Assembly: GCF_024189295.1 (NCBI RefSeq)
Contig: NZ_JAIZEN010000017.1
Span: 1 to 64,000, forward strand
Reading direction: 5' to 3'
DNA: 64,000 nt
Origin: Halobacillus sp. A1
GTDB lineage: Bacteria; Bacillota; Bacilli; Bacillales; Halobacillaceae
In this document: positions 19,318-27,937 of the stretch, one piece after another
Layout: every line of letters begins with the position of its first letter
Numbering within the stretch: position 1 is the stretch's first letter
Translations under genes and position numbers: made by a program
The notes under the pieces: generated by a model
What the model was told of the DNA's origin: nothing
The model's database searches: none
Seen by the model: only the letters and a program-made list of their open reading frames with translations

Positions 19318-19807
19318 GATTTTATTTTGTTTTTAAACAGAAACATAGAAATTAAAGCAACAACGAATACCTTATAAATAAAACTGTAGCGCCTATACTG
19401 AAAGTGCCTGCCCCCACTGTGTTAGTCCTATAGCAGGAAGGGGCAGCACCACTGGAGTTACACTAATTGTAAAGTTTTGATGTTAACTTACAAATAGATT
19501 TACGAAATGCCATAAACTCCTATGGTAAAAAACTTGTTTCCCAATAAACACTTCTTCTACAATAGGAGTTTTCAAAATGAACCACAAAAGTATAGACCCA
19601 AAAATCTAGATACATCAATGTTTATCCTTATCCGCCACCGATGATTTCTCTTGTTAGTTAGTAAACTATAGGAACGATAAGAATTCTAAAGAAACCTTAT
19701 TAATAGCATTCTCTAGTTAAAAAGTGAGCGAAATTGCTCCTCTCACCTATAAATATATAAAACTGACTTTGGTTCTAATGAAATTAACCCCTTGAAATGA
19801 GTTATTT
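19318..19807. other. 490-bp gap: one hairpin repeat, otherwise featureless
   Basis: The gap lies between two convergent genes. The only structure noticed is the imperfect palindrome at 19403-19450, described separately. No terminator with a clear T-run and no open frame with a ribosome site was found. Confidence 0.4.
19403..19450. repeat. Imperfect palindromic repeat, copy 1
   Basis: AGTGCCTGCCCC near the left end pairs imperfectly with GGGGCAGCACC at the right. The sequence between (ACTGTGTTAGT...GCAGGA) closely matches the second copy at 27782-27830. Both are intergenic, about 48 bp, and look like members of one dispersed hairpin family. Confidence 0.6.
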
Positions 19808-20767
19808 TTAATTGCCAGCTCCTTCATTTAAATGTTCATCAACTATATTTATAGCCTCCATATTTCCTAGCGGCGCATACCCACTAACCCATGGAGAAAA
19901 GCCGACGGAGTAAACTTGATCTTTTTGAACAGCCTCAAGTTCTTCAAAAATACTGTACTGTTGGATTTCTTCGTATTTATCTTCTGCGTTTTCATCTACT
20001 AATAAGAAGATATGATCTGGATCGTCTTCGGGCAATGCCTCAATAGATACAGCTTCAGCCCATTTATCAAGAGGAACAATATCTGACGGAGTGAGTCCTA
20101 AATCATCATATAGGATGGAACCGGCATTTCTAGTGCCACCGTAAACTCTAACCTCTTTCTCTCTAATACGAATAAAAGCAACCGTTTCATCTCCTACTGA
20201 CTCTTCTAAAGAAGCTTGAACTTGCTCAGCTTTTTCATCATATTCCGCTAAAAATTCGTCCGCCTCTTCTTCTTTATCCAGAATCGATGAGATATACTTC
20301 AAATTTTCCTGGGCGGTTTGGTTTGGATCCACTAATACTGTTGGAGCGATAGCTTCCAATTGATCGTACACCTCATCATGCTGTCCACCAAAACCTAAGA
20401 TTAAGTCAGGTGAGAGTTCTACTATAGATTCAAGGTTTGGATCATTCGTGCCACCTATAACCGTAACGTTTTCCGCTTCATCTTCTAAGTAAGGAACGAA
20501 CCCTTCTTCTTGTGCTGCAGACCCAACGGGTGTCACACCTAATGCTAAGGTATGGTCAAGCAGAGGCTCCGCGAGTACAACAACATCTTCTGGTACTCCT
20601 TCAATCTCAGTTTCACCTGCGGTGTGTTCAAACGTCTCTACCTTCTCTGACTCTTCTGGCTCGCTATTCTCTTCTGCCTGGTCTCCTTCATCACTACTGC
20701 AAGCAGCCAGGAATATAAGTACAAAACATCCTACTATAATACTTATGCTTTTCTTGTAAGTTAACAT
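19808..20767 (-). CDS. Ferric-siderophore ABC transporter substrate-binding lipoprotein
   Basis: This 319-residue protein has a lipoprotein signal (LIFLAACSS lipobox, Cys23), an acidic Glu/Ser linker, and the two-lobed FhuD/FecB-type periplasmic-binding fold (PF01497). Recognisable segments are VVVLAEPLLDHTLALGVTPV, LESIVELSPDLILGFGGQHD and the C-terminal helix region. It would capture a ferric siderophore outside the membrane. It is the second gene of a Fur-box operon after a methyltransferase gene (12-bp gap), and the cognate permease and ATPase genes lie at 23640-26558. Schizokinen-type siderophore from the 49-58 kb cluster is a plausible ligand, inferred from shared regulation only. Confidence 0.88.
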   Translation of the reverse strand: MLTYKKSISIIVGCFVLIFLAACSSDEGDQAEENSEPEESEKVETFEHTAGETEIEGVPEDVVVLAEPLLDHTLALGVTPVGSAAQEEGFVPYLEDEAENVTVIGGTNDPNLESIVELSPDLILGFGGQHDEVYDQLEAIAPTVLVDPNQTAQENLKYISSILDKEEEADEFLAEYDEKAEQVQASLEESVGDETVAFIRIREKEVRVYGGTRNAGSILYDDLGLTPSDIVPLDKWAEAVSIEALPEDDPDHIFLLVDENAEDKYEEIQQYSIFEELEAVQKDQVYSVGFSPWVSGYAPLGNMEAINIVDEHLNEGAGN

Positions 20768-20778
20768 TACTGTTCCTC

Positions 20779-21462
20779 CTAATTCTTTTCTCCTGTAATG
20801 ATACAGAACGGTACGTCCCGCTTTTTGTTTTCTATATTGTGTATAGGGGTTACATCCACGTTTACTAACCCAGCCGCTTCCAGCAACGCCTTAATCTGAG
20901 CAGCTGTCGCATGTCGGAAAGGTAAACTAGCAAAGCTTTCATAGTATTCCTTAGTGAAAATTTCATCATTTTCTCTTGCTGCTGGGTCCTCGGGTATTGG
21001 TGTCTCATAGTCATTAGCAATAATATATAGTTTGCCTTGTGGCTTTAACACTCGCGCCCAGTGGTATACCCCTCTACCTGGATTTGGTAACGTCCATAGA
21101 TTTAAACGGTTGACCACTAGATCAAAGCTTTCGTCCTCGAATGAAAGGTCTTCCGCATCTCCTTGAATAAACTCACAATCGATGTTCGACGTTTGCGCAT
21201 TTTCTCTTGCAATATTAAGCATAGATTCTGAAAGGTCTAGTCCCGTTGTCTTATGCCCTAGCTTGGAGAATAATAGCGCCATGATTCCGGGACCTGTACC
21301 GACATCCAACACATGTAACTTGGGCTCATTAGGTACAAGGTCTTGAATCAATTCCAACCATTCATCATATTGATTGATTCCTTTATTTTTAATGCCCTTT
21401 GCATAGTGCTCTGCGCCGACTTCCCATCGTTTAGCTAGAATCCCTTTAATGTTTGCTTCCAT
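20779..21462 (-). CDS. Class I SAM-dependent methyltransferase in a Fur-controlled operon
   Basis: This 227-residue protein has the Rossmann-type methyltransferase fold: motif I VLDVGTGPGIMALLFSKLG (residues about 51-69), the acidic loop GLDLSESML, motif II/IV SFDLVVNRLNLWTLPNPGRG, and a Methyltransf_11-like C-terminus. The substrate is unknown. The gene is the first of a two-gene operon with a siderophore-binding protein and has a perfect Fur box 20 bp upstream, so it should be made under iron starvation. Similar methyltransferases sit beside iron-uptake genes in other Firmicutes without an established role. Modification of a siderophore or metallophore is a possibility, not a demonstrated function. 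Confidence 0.82.
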   Translation of the reverse strand: MEANIKGILAKRWEVGAEHYAKGIKNKGINQYDEWLELIQDLVPNEPKLHVLDVGTGPGIMALLFSKLGHKTTGLDLSESMLNIARENAQTSNIDCEFIQGDAEDLSFEDESFDLVVNRLNLWTLPNPGRGVYHWARVLKPQGKLYIIANDYETPIPEDPAARENDEIFTKEYYESFASLPFRHATAAQIKALLEAAGLVNVDVTPIHNIENKKRDVPFCIITGEKN

Positions 21463-21481
21463 TCTATTTCCTCCAATAAAA

Positions 21482-21500
21482 GATAATGATAATCATTATC
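21482..21500. promoter_or_regulatory. Fur box, perfect 19-bp consensus
   Basis: GATAATGATAATCATTATC matches the classical Fur consensus at 19 of 19 positions. It lies 20 bp before the methyltransferase start codon (minus strand) in the divergent region shared with the broken binding-protein gene. Confidence 0.92.
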
Positions 21501-21683
21501 AGTGTATGGTCTTAAGAAAATGAAGTCAATGTACAATCTTGGAAGTTCCTTAAATTTAATCGATGAAAGTCATGTTAGTTCCTTTAGCACCTTTCTATGT
21601 AGGCCTAAGTAATGATTCCTCCTCTTTCTAATAAAATTTTCTAGTGAAAAAATAATGCTTAAAACAAGGGTTGATTTGTTAAT

Positions 21684-21702
21684 TGAAAATGGTTATCATT
21701 AT
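21684..21702. promoter_or_regulatory. Fur box upstream of the broken siderophore-binding gene
   Basis: GAAAATGGTTATCATTATC matches the Fur consensus at 16 of 19 positions. It is 34 bp before the ATG at 21736 on the plus strand. Confidence 0.85.
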
Positions 21703-21735
21703 CACTGATTAAACTTAGGTGAGGAGATAACTAAA

Positions 21736-22722
21736 ATGAAAATACATACTTATATTATTTTTGCTTTACTCGCTGGTGTGCTGTTACTGGTCGGCTGTTC
21801 GGATACACAAGAGTCAACGGACTCACAAGGTGAAGAAACAAATGATGGAGAACAAGAGACTGAAACGGAATCAAAGACCATTTCACACTTGAAAGGTGAA
21901 ACCTAAATACCTGAAAATGCGGAGAAAGTCGTAGCGCTTCGCCCGAGTTATTTTGATCATCTGTTAACTATTGGTGTTAAACCAGCTGGGGTTACCGCAC
22001 AGGATCAATATGGTGGTGACTACATACCTTACCTGGAAGACCAGCTGGAAGGAGCCGAAATTGTTGGTTCATCATCTGAAGTCAATTTGGAAAAAATTCT
22101 GGAGATTAACCCTGATGTTATTTTAGTAGATGATTACACAGCTTCTGAGGTTTATGATGACTTAGAGAAGATTGCTCCAACTATAGTTTTAGGCGCATCT
22201 TCTGATGAAGAGCGAAATGACCCGGACTTTTGGCAGCAAGACCTCATGAAAATTGCAAAAATCTTTGACAAAGAAGATGTGGCCGAAGAAAAGATTTCTG
22301 AGTTGGAAGAAAAAGTGGCATCAGCCAATGAAACCATCTCAGATATGGAAAATAATAAACTAGCATTCCTTCGTATTCGTGAAAAAATCATTCAAATTTA
22401 CCCGGAAACTACCCACCCCATGGTGTCTATGTTATATAACGACCTCGGTTTTGAACCTTCTGCACTAACCGACCCAGAAGAACGCGGGGACCTATCAATG
22501 GAAGTTATTCCAGAAATGGGAGCCGATCATATCTTCCTGCAAGTAGATTCCTCTGGGGGACCAGAAAACTACTCCTCTATTCAGGACAGTAATTTGTGGA
22601 AAGACTTAGACGCGGTTGAAAATGAGAACGTATTGAAGACGGACTTCTGGATTTATAAGGCATGGGGAGCCATTGGCCGTACACAAATGGTGGAAGAAGC
22701 CAAGGAGTATGTAAACCAGTAA
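21736..22722 (+). pseudogene. Ferric-siderophore substrate-binding lipoprotein interrupted by an in-frame TAA
   Basis: The ATG at 21736 has a GGTGAGGAG site, a lipoprotein signal (LLLVGCSD lipobox) and an acidic linker. Codon 57 is TAA (21904-21906, after KGET), then the same frame continues without interruption for 271 codons: IPENAEKVVALRPSYFDHLL, VNLEKILEINPDVILVDDYT and a normal FecB-type C-terminus ending VEEAKEYVNQ. Full length would be about 328 residues. A single GAA/CAA/AAA to TAA change explains it. The Fur box, ribosome site and both lobes are intact, so the lesion is recent, or is a sequencing error, or is read through. The downstream ATG at 22087 would give only a partial protein without a signal. 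Confidence 0.85.
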
Positions 22723-22726
22723 TAAA

Positions 22727-22758
22727 AAAAGCTAAACTTCTTTGTTGAGTTTAGCCTT
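22727..22758. terminator. Bidirectional terminator between the converging binding-protein and FhuF-like genes
   Basis: AAAGCTAAACTTC... and ...GAGTTTAGCCTT form an 11-12 bp stem with A-runs and T-runs on the two flanks. The TAA of the minus-strand gene (22751-22753) lies in the second arm. Confidence 0.75.
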
Positions 22759-23512
22759 CTATTTTTGCTTGCGTCTTGAAAAGATGCGAACACGTTCCGC
22801 AGCAATGGTCTAGCTCCCGGTCGTGTAATAAGTAAGAAAGGCAGCAGTGCTTACGAATATAGAATGGGTCGCCTTCCTCAGGCTGATGCCGTTCGAATGT
22901 AAAAGCTAATGGGTTGCTTTCTTCCTTATCAAATAACTCATTTGTGGTGAAAAGGTGGAAATAATCGTCAATCGTTTGGTCATCGCCAAGCTGCTTTCGC
23001 TTCATTAATAAACGACGCTGAAACAGGTTATGAGCAACAAGCGAGTGAAGGTGGTCAGCTTTACAGCGGGCAGCCTTAGCAACGGCACTAAAGAAAGGTT
23101 CTAAGTGACTCTTTAAGAAAGTGCGAATAAGTTCGTTGATTTGATCCACGCCTGAATCAGATACTTCTTTCACGGCTTTTTCTTCGATAAAATAACGATT
23201 CGGTTCTCCCTCTTCAAGCTTAATTCCGATTAGATGAGGTGCTGTATCGATGATGATACCTCTTCTTATAAGAAGCGAAAATATGCCCATAGCTAATACG
23301 GAGTATCGTTTACCGAGCAGCGTTCCAACAATCGTTGAATTTTCTGTTCCTCGATGAGGTTTTTGCATTGCGATAAAATCCTTGGCATGTTGGTCGTTCT
23401 CGATGATGTCACTAATTCTAAAATCTATTTTATCGTCAAAATCCGACTCAATATGAATGAATGCATGTTGAGCTAAATCATCATAAAGTTGTTTTCTGTC
23501 TTCTGTAATCAT
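22751..23512 (-). CDS. FhuF-like ferric-siderophore reductase
   Basis: This 253-residue protein has the C-terminal FhuF iron-sulfur signature: HCCLSYL...DHCCGTCSHL (residues about 225-246) provides the CC and CxxC ligands of a [2Fe-2S] cluster. The N-terminal part (RGTENSTIVGTLLGKRYSVL) matches the ferric reductase-like FhuF domain. FhuF proteins reduce ferric hydroxamate siderophores in the cytoplasm to release Fe2+, which fits hydroxamate siderophore production encoded at 49-58 kb. It is divergent from the permease-ATPase operon with a Fur box between, so both are expected to be iron-repressed. Length is close to the 240-260 of the family. Confidence 0.87.
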   Translation of the reverse strand: MITEDRKQLYDDLAQHAFIHIESDFDDKIDFRISDIIENDQHAKDFIAMQKPHRGTENSTIVGTLLGKRYSVLAMGIFSLLIRRGIIIDTAPHLIGIKLEEGEPNRYFIEEKAVKEVSDSGVDQINELIRTFLKSHLEPFFSAVAKAARCKADHLHSLVAHNLFQRRLLMKRKQLGDDQTIDDYFHLFTTNELFDKEESNPLAFTFERHQPEEGDPFYIRKHCCLSYLLHDRELDHCCGTCSHLFKTQAKIEG

Positions 23513-23544
23513 AGGTAACCTCCTGGCTCAGTCTATGTTATAGT

Positions 23545-23563
23545 GATTATGAGAATCATTATC
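23545..23563. promoter_or_regulatory. Fur box between fhuF-like gene and siderophore permease operon
   Basis: GATTATGAGAATCATTATC matches the Fur consensus at 17 of 19 positions. It lies 33 bp before the minus-strand reductase start and 77 bp before the plus-strand permease start, and could control both. Confidence 0.88.
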
Positions 23564-23639
23564 AATTATAAATGCTAGTTGTGGAAAATACAATTACAGT
23601 TTCCACTAACGGTGACAAGAAATAAAGGTGGAGAAAAAC

Positions 23640-24710
23640 ATGGCAGTACCAAAGGAAGGAATATCCAAAGTTCCTAGAAATCCTAGAAAACAATCCAATC
23701 AAAGAGAATATAAAAGCCGCCCTCTTATGGCTATGGTTATTCTAACCGTCGGGACCGCCCTGATGATATTAAGTATCGGTTTTTCCGTAACGCTGGGCGC
23801 AGCAGATATTAACTTAACAACCGTCTGGGATGGTGTCTTCCATTACAATCAGAATCTCACCTCTCACCAGATTATCCAGGAATTGCGGATGCCAAGAGCG
23901 ATAGTAGCAGCAATCGTTGGTGCATTTCTGGCAGTTTCCGGAGCTATCATGCAGGGGATGACACGGAATCCGCTTGCCTCCCCTTCCATTATGGGCGTAA
24001 CCGATGGATCGGCTTTAATGATTGCGGTAGCGTTTGCTTTCTTCCCGGGCACGTCGCACATTGGCCTAATGATTTTTTCGTTTATCGGAGCAGGCCTCGC
24101 AGCGGGAGTTGTGTTTCTTATCGGCTCGTTCTCAAAAGGCGGCCTCTCCCCTGTAAAACTTGCGCTTGCCGGAACAGCTGTCGGAGCATTATTAAGTTCA
24201 TTTTCTTCTGGTATTGCTATTCATTTTGAAGTCGCTCAGGACATGAGTTTTTGGTACGCAGGAGGAGTAGCAGGTTCCCAGTGGCTTCAAGTTCAATTTA
24301 TCCTGCCGGTTGTCATCATTGGAGGTTTTATTGCCCTATTCATCGCTCGGTCGGTCACTGTATTGAGCCTTGGAGAACGAGTTGCGAAAGGACTGGGCCA
24401 GCGGACGACCATGGTAAAAGTGTTGGGCACAGTCGTCGTTCTTCTCATGACAGGTGCAGCGGTATCCGTGGCAGGAAATGTTGGCTTTGTCGGATTAGTG
24501 ATTCCTCATATTACACGTTTTCTAGTGGGACTTGATTACAAATGGATTCTCCCATGTTCAGCCATATTAGGCAGTTTACTGCTTGTTCTAGCTGATATTG
24601 GTGCACGTATGGTGAACCCGCCTTACGAAACCCCTATTGGTGCAATCACGGCAATGGTTGGTGTTCCATTCTTCCTCTATTTAGCACGACGTGAAGGGAG
24701 AGGATTCTAA
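23640..24710 (+). CDS. Ferric-siderophore ABC transporter permease (FecCD family), subunit 1
   Basis: This is a 356-residue BtuC/FecCD-type permease with about nine to ten helices. Family motifs are LRMPRAIVAAIVGAFLAVSG, QGMTRNPLASPSIMGVTDGS and VAGNVGFVGLVIPHITRFLV, the last contacting the ATPase. A 45-residue basic N-terminal tail precedes the first helix. The frame opens at a GTG (23628), but that codon forms part of AGGTGGAG, which is the ribosome site for the ATG at 23640, so 23640 is chosen. It overlaps the next permease gene by one base (TAATG). With the second permease, the ATPase and the binding proteins it makes a complete importer. Confidence 0.92.
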   Translation: MAVPKEGISKVPRNPRKQSNQREYKSRPLMAMVILTVGTALMILSIGFSVTLGAADINLTTVWDGVFHYNQNLTSHQIIQELRMPRAIVAAIVGAFLAVSGAIMQGMTRNPLASPSIMGVTDGSALMIAVAFAFFPGTSHIGLMIFSFIGAGLAAGVVFLIGSFSKGGLSPVKLALAGTAVGALLSSFSSGIAIHFEVAQDMSFWYAGGVAGSQWLQVQFILPVVIIGGFIALFIARSVTVLSLGERVAKGLGQRTTMVKVLGTVVVLLMTGAAVSVAGNVGFVGLVIPHITRFLVGLDYKWILPCSAILGSLLLVLADIGARMVNPPYETPIGAITAMVGVPFFLYLARREGRGF

Positions 24711-25729
24711 TGGATTGGATTCATAAAAGAAACAGACGATCCTACTTGACGATGGGTTTATTGGCTGTACTAATTATCATCAGTTTATTAGTGAGTCTGC
24801 ACACGGGAGTGCTGCCGATGGGCCCGCTGGATGTGGTCAGGACTGTGCTTGGGTTAGGTACAGAACGCCAAGAACTTGTTTTATTTGACTTCAGGCTTCC
24901 AAGGCTCATTATAGCTGTGTTAGTCGGAGCGGGACTAGCTGTTTCAGGAGCTATATTACAAGGTGTTTCTCAAAACGGTCTAGCAGACCCAGGTATACTT
25001 GGAATCAATGCAGGTGCAGGTCTTGCCGTAGTTCTCTATATCTATTTTTCGCAAGATTTCAGCTCGACTTTTGGAAGCTTATCCATTTTTATTATGCCAT
25101 TCATGGCCCTGATAGGTGCTTCAATGGCCGCATTTCTTATTTATGTATTAGCTTGGAAAAATGGAGTTACTCCAGTCCGGTTAATTCTTGTTGGGATTGG
25201 CGTGAACGCTGCGTTCGGCGCGGTGCTTATCATCTTCCAGCTAAAAATGAACCCGGATGATTTCATGCAAGCTACCATCTGGCTTTCGGGCAGTATCTGG
25301 GGAACGAATTGGAAGTATGTCCTTGCGACCTTACCATGGATTGTGCTGTTAATTCCATTTGCTATATACAAAGCGAGATTTTTGAATGTCTTAAGTCTGG
25401 GGGATCGTATGGCAACTGGACTTGGTACGAAAGTGGAATGGGAGAGACGGATATTATTATTCGCAGCCGTCGGGTTAGCTGGAGCCAGCGTGGCGGTTGC
25501 AGGAAGTATTGCCTTCTTAGGCTTGGTCGCTCCTCATCTTGCGAGACGACTCATAGGACCAAAACATGAGATGTTAATTCCGGCTTCAGCTCTCATAGGC
25601 GCGTTACTTCTGCTAGTAGCTGACATGATTGGGCGCAACTTATTAGCTCCTTCCGAGATTCCTGTAGGTATTGTCGTTTCAGCACTTGGTGCTCCCTACT
25701 TTATTTACCTGCTGATGAAAACGAACTAA
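24710..25729 (+). CDS. Ferric-siderophore ABC transporter permease (FecCD family), subunit 2
   Basis: This 339-residue paralogue of the preceding permease contains FRLPRLIIAVLVGAGLAVSG, QGVSQNGLADPGILGINAGA and VAGSIAFLGLVAPHLARRLI. The two permeases form the heterodimeric channel usual for Gram-positive siderophore importers. It starts on the A of the upstream stop codon and is followed after 13 bp by the ATPase gene with a strong AAAGGAGG site. Confidence 0.92.
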   Translation: MDWIHKRNRRSYLTMGLLAVLIIISLLVSLHTGVLPMGPLDVVRTVLGLGTERQELVLFDFRLPRLIIAVLVGAGLAVSGAILQGVSQNGLADPGILGINAGAGLAVVLYIYFSQDFSSTFGSLSIFIMPFMALIGASMAAFLIYVLAWKNGVTPVRLILVGIGVNAAFGAVLIIFQLKMNPDDFMQATIWLSGSIWGTNWKYVLATLPWIVLLIPFAIYKARFLNVLSLGDRMATGLGTKVEWERRILLFAAVGLAGASVAVAGSIAFLGLVAPHLARRLIGPKHEMLIPASALIGALLLLVADMIGRNLLAPSEIPVGIVVSALGAPYFIYLLMKTN

Positions 25730-25742
25730 AGGAGGAATAGAT

Positions 25743-26558
25743 ATGACTTCGTTATTAACTGAACAACTGAAAATTGGATACGGAGAAGTGACGGTAGTAG
25801 AAGATTTGAATCTTCATTTACCCGAAGGAAAAATTACAACCATCATCGGACCTAATGGATGCGGGAAATCAACCATTTTACAAACCATGTCGCGCCTCAT
25901 AAAACCTAAAAAAGGCTCGGTCTATTTAGATGGAAAAGCCATTCACAGATCTTCAACCAGGGAGATTGCCACAAAAATGGCTGTCCTTCCTCAAACGCCG
26001 GAAGCTCCCAGCGGGCTCACCGTTTACGAGCTGGTCACGTATGGCCGTTTCCCCCACCAGAGAGGATTCGGCCGCTTAACAGATGAAGATCGTGACCTTA
26101 TTGAATGGGCGCTTGAGGTGACTGGCATATCTGACTTTGCGGAGCGGCCAATCGATTCACTTTCAGGAGGACAGAGACAAAAGGTTTGGATTGCAATGGC
26201 ATTAGCTCAAGAGACCGAATTGCTGCTTTTAGATGAGCCTACTACTTATTTAGATCTGGCTCACCAACTGGAAGTCTTGCAACTACTTGATCGATTAAAC
26301 CGCGAGGAAAATCGGACAATTGCAATGGTACTCCACGATTTAAACCATGCCGCCCGCTTTGCTGATCATATGGTGGCGATCAAGAACGGGAAAATTGTTC
26401 AAGAAGGTGAGTCTAAAGATGTCATGACAAAAGAAGTATTGGGCGAGGTGTTTCAAATTGATGCTCAACTTGCTAAAGATCCTCAAACTGGACGCCCGGC
26501 GCTTTTAACCTACAACCTTTTGAGAGATGCACAAGTAGGATCGAATGTTTTTGTTTAA
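25743..26558 (+). CDS. Ferric-siderophore ABC transporter ATP-binding protein (FecE/FhuC type)
   Basis: This 271-residue ABC ATPase has Walker A IGPNGCGKST (residues about 36-45), Q-loop VLPQTPEAP, ABC signature LSGGQRQKVWIAMA, Walker B LLLLDEPTTYLDLAHQLEVL and H-loop VLHDLNHAARFADH. These are typical of the FecE/FhuC subgroup. It energises the two upstream permeases and is the last gene of the operon. Bacilli often share one such ATPase among several siderophore systems, so it may also serve the binding protein at 19808. Confidence 0.93.
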   Translation: MTSLLTEQLKIGYGEVTVVEDLNLHLPEGKITTIIGPNGCGKSTILQTMSRLIKPKKGSVYLDGKAIHRSSTREIATKMAVLPQTPEAPSGLTVYELVTYGRFPHQRGFGRLTDEDRDLIEWALEVTGISDFAERPIDSLSGGQRQKVWIAMALAQETELLLLDEPTTYLDLAHQLEVLQLLDRLNREENRTIAMVLHDLNHAARFADHMVAIKNGKIVQEGESKDVMTKEVLGEVFQIDAQLAKDPQTGRPALLTYNLLRDAQVGSNVFV

Positions 26559-26605
26559 CATTTAAATTGGTGAATAAAAAAAACATACCTTCCTCCCTAA
26601 AAAGG

Positions 26606-26660
26606 AATTGAGCAAGAGGAGGCGGGTCACCTCTTTCCTCTCACAGCACTGTAAGTACCT
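26606..26660 (-). mobile_element. Possible 3'-end remnant of a group II intron
   Basis: Read on the minus strand, GTACTTACAGTGCTGTGAGAGG followed by a GAGGTGAC...CCTCCTC hairpin resembles the domain V-VI end of bacterial group II introns recalled from memory (GTACGGT-CTGTGAGAGG, then a hairpin with bulged A). No reverse-transcriptase frame accompanies it. The rest of the 26559-26843 gap has only the terminator at 26747. Confidence 0.3.
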
Positions 26661-26746
26661 ATATAGCGAATCTCCTCCAAATTCAAGTGTTGCAGAACCC
26701 CTCATCAACTGAAACTATTTGAGAAGCTATAAAAACATAATCGCTA

Positions 26747-26782
26747 AAGACCTCCTAAGTTAAGTACAACTTAGGAGGTCTT
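26747..26782. terminator. Bidirectional terminator between the siderophore ATPase and DegV genes
   Basis: AAGACCTCCTAAGTT and AACTTAGGAGGTCTT form a perfect 15-bp stem with a 6-base loop and T-rich flanks. It serves the converging operons. Confidence 0.85.
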
Positions 26783-26843
26783 AGTTTTTAAAAATTCTTT
26801 GTACATGAAAAGCTGCATTCCACTCCATCCTAGTCTAGCCAGT

Positions 26844-27695
26844 CTATTCCTCTAACCCTGCTACCCCAAATCCCCCGGCTCCAGAATGAGTCGAAATCAT
26901 ACCGCCCGCCTGGATCCATCTTATATTTTGGAATCCACTTTCTTTCGCCACCTCATCCATCCGCTGCTTGATTTCTTCGTCGAGTCCAATGGAGTATATA
27001 AAATAAAGCTGCTCTCTATCGATGTTGAAATCATTCAAGTAATCATTCAAGAGTTTTTCAGTAGCTCTATTCATTTTCCCGCGGTACTTCTTTGTAGACA
27101 TCAACTTTCCATCTTTCAACTCTATGCAAGGCTTTACTTTCAACAGCGTTCCAATCAGAGAAGCCATATTGCTTACCCGTCCTCCCGCTTTAAGGAATTC
27201 CAGGCTGCCTGGGATGAAAGCCAGCCTTGCTTTAGGAACGACTGCCTCTATTTTCTCAACTAAGCGTCCCGGTTCAATGTCAGGTTCTTTTTCTAATAAA
27301 TCAGCGGCATACAATACAATCGCAGCTAATCCTCCCGTAACGTTCAAAGCATCAATGAGAAAAATGTCTCCAAATTCTTCCGCAGCAATAACAGCATTTT
27401 GAAAAGAAGACGACGCTTTTGATGTATAACCAATATGGATAATGATGCAATCTGGGAAGTTCTCTCTTATCGCTGAAAAAAATTCTTGATACTCATGAGT
27501 ATTTGTTGCAGTAGTGGAGGGTATTTTCTTCGTACGTTCATAGTAGTCATAGATATCCTGGACCGGCAAAGAACCGTCTAAATAATCCTTACCATCCATA
27601 ATGATGTGCATGGGAACGACTTGAATATCGTACTCTTCCGCTAAATCACCTGGTAAGTCAGCACCGCTTTCGGTCGATAAGATGATCCTCCGCAT
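26844..27695 (-). CDS. DegV-family fatty-acid-binding protein
   Basis: This 283-residue protein starts with ILSTESGADLPGDLAEEYDI, the DegV N-terminal motif, and carries TTATNTHEYQEFF and the C-terminal lipid-site segment. DegV/FakB-type proteins bind a fatty acid and present it to FakA for phosphorylation, or act in lipid transport. This member's partner kinase is not in the window. It is a single-gene unit with a GGGGGAAATAG leader. Length is typical (280-285). Confidence 0.9.
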   Translation of the reverse strand: MRRIILSTESGADLPGDLAEEYDIQVVPMHIIMDGKDYLDGSLPVQDIYDYYERTKKIPSTTATNTHEYQEFFSAIRENFPDCIIIHIGYTSKASSSFQNAVIAAEEFGDIFLIDALNVTGGLAAIVLYAADLLEKEPDIEPGRLVEKIEAVVPKARLAFIPGSLEFLKAGGRVSNMASLIGTLLKVKPCIELKDGKLMSTKKYRGKMNRATEKLLNDYLNDFNIDREQLYFIYSIGLDEEIKQRMDEVAKESGFQNIRWIQAGGMISTHSGAGGFGVAGLEE

Positions 27696-27781
27696 ACTAT
27701 TTCCCCCTTGGTTATATTTAGGTCCGAGTCACTCTTCCTGCTTTATGCTTTAACTATACATGAGAAAACCTTATTAGTGAA

Positions 27782-27830
27782 AATGCCTGACCCCACTGCG
27801 TTAGTGTTTTGCAGGACGGGGCCAGGCATT
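27782..27830. repeat. Palindromic repeat, copy 2
   Basis: AATGCCTGACCCC (27782-27794) pairs with GGGGCCAGGCATT (27818-27830), with one mismatch, around a CACTGCGTTAGTG-containing loop. It is the better-preserved member of the family also seen at 19403. It lies in the 242-bp gap upstream of the DegV gene. The overlapping small plus-strand frame has no ribosome site. Confidence 0.7.
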
Positions 27831-27937
27831 ATCAAATATTATATTCCTTCAAACCGCTGGAAGAATTATTTTAGTGGTATCAAAAGAAATAAAGGGACGT
27901 CGCTCAGTTTTGCTAAGAACCTACCCCTCATTTACCT

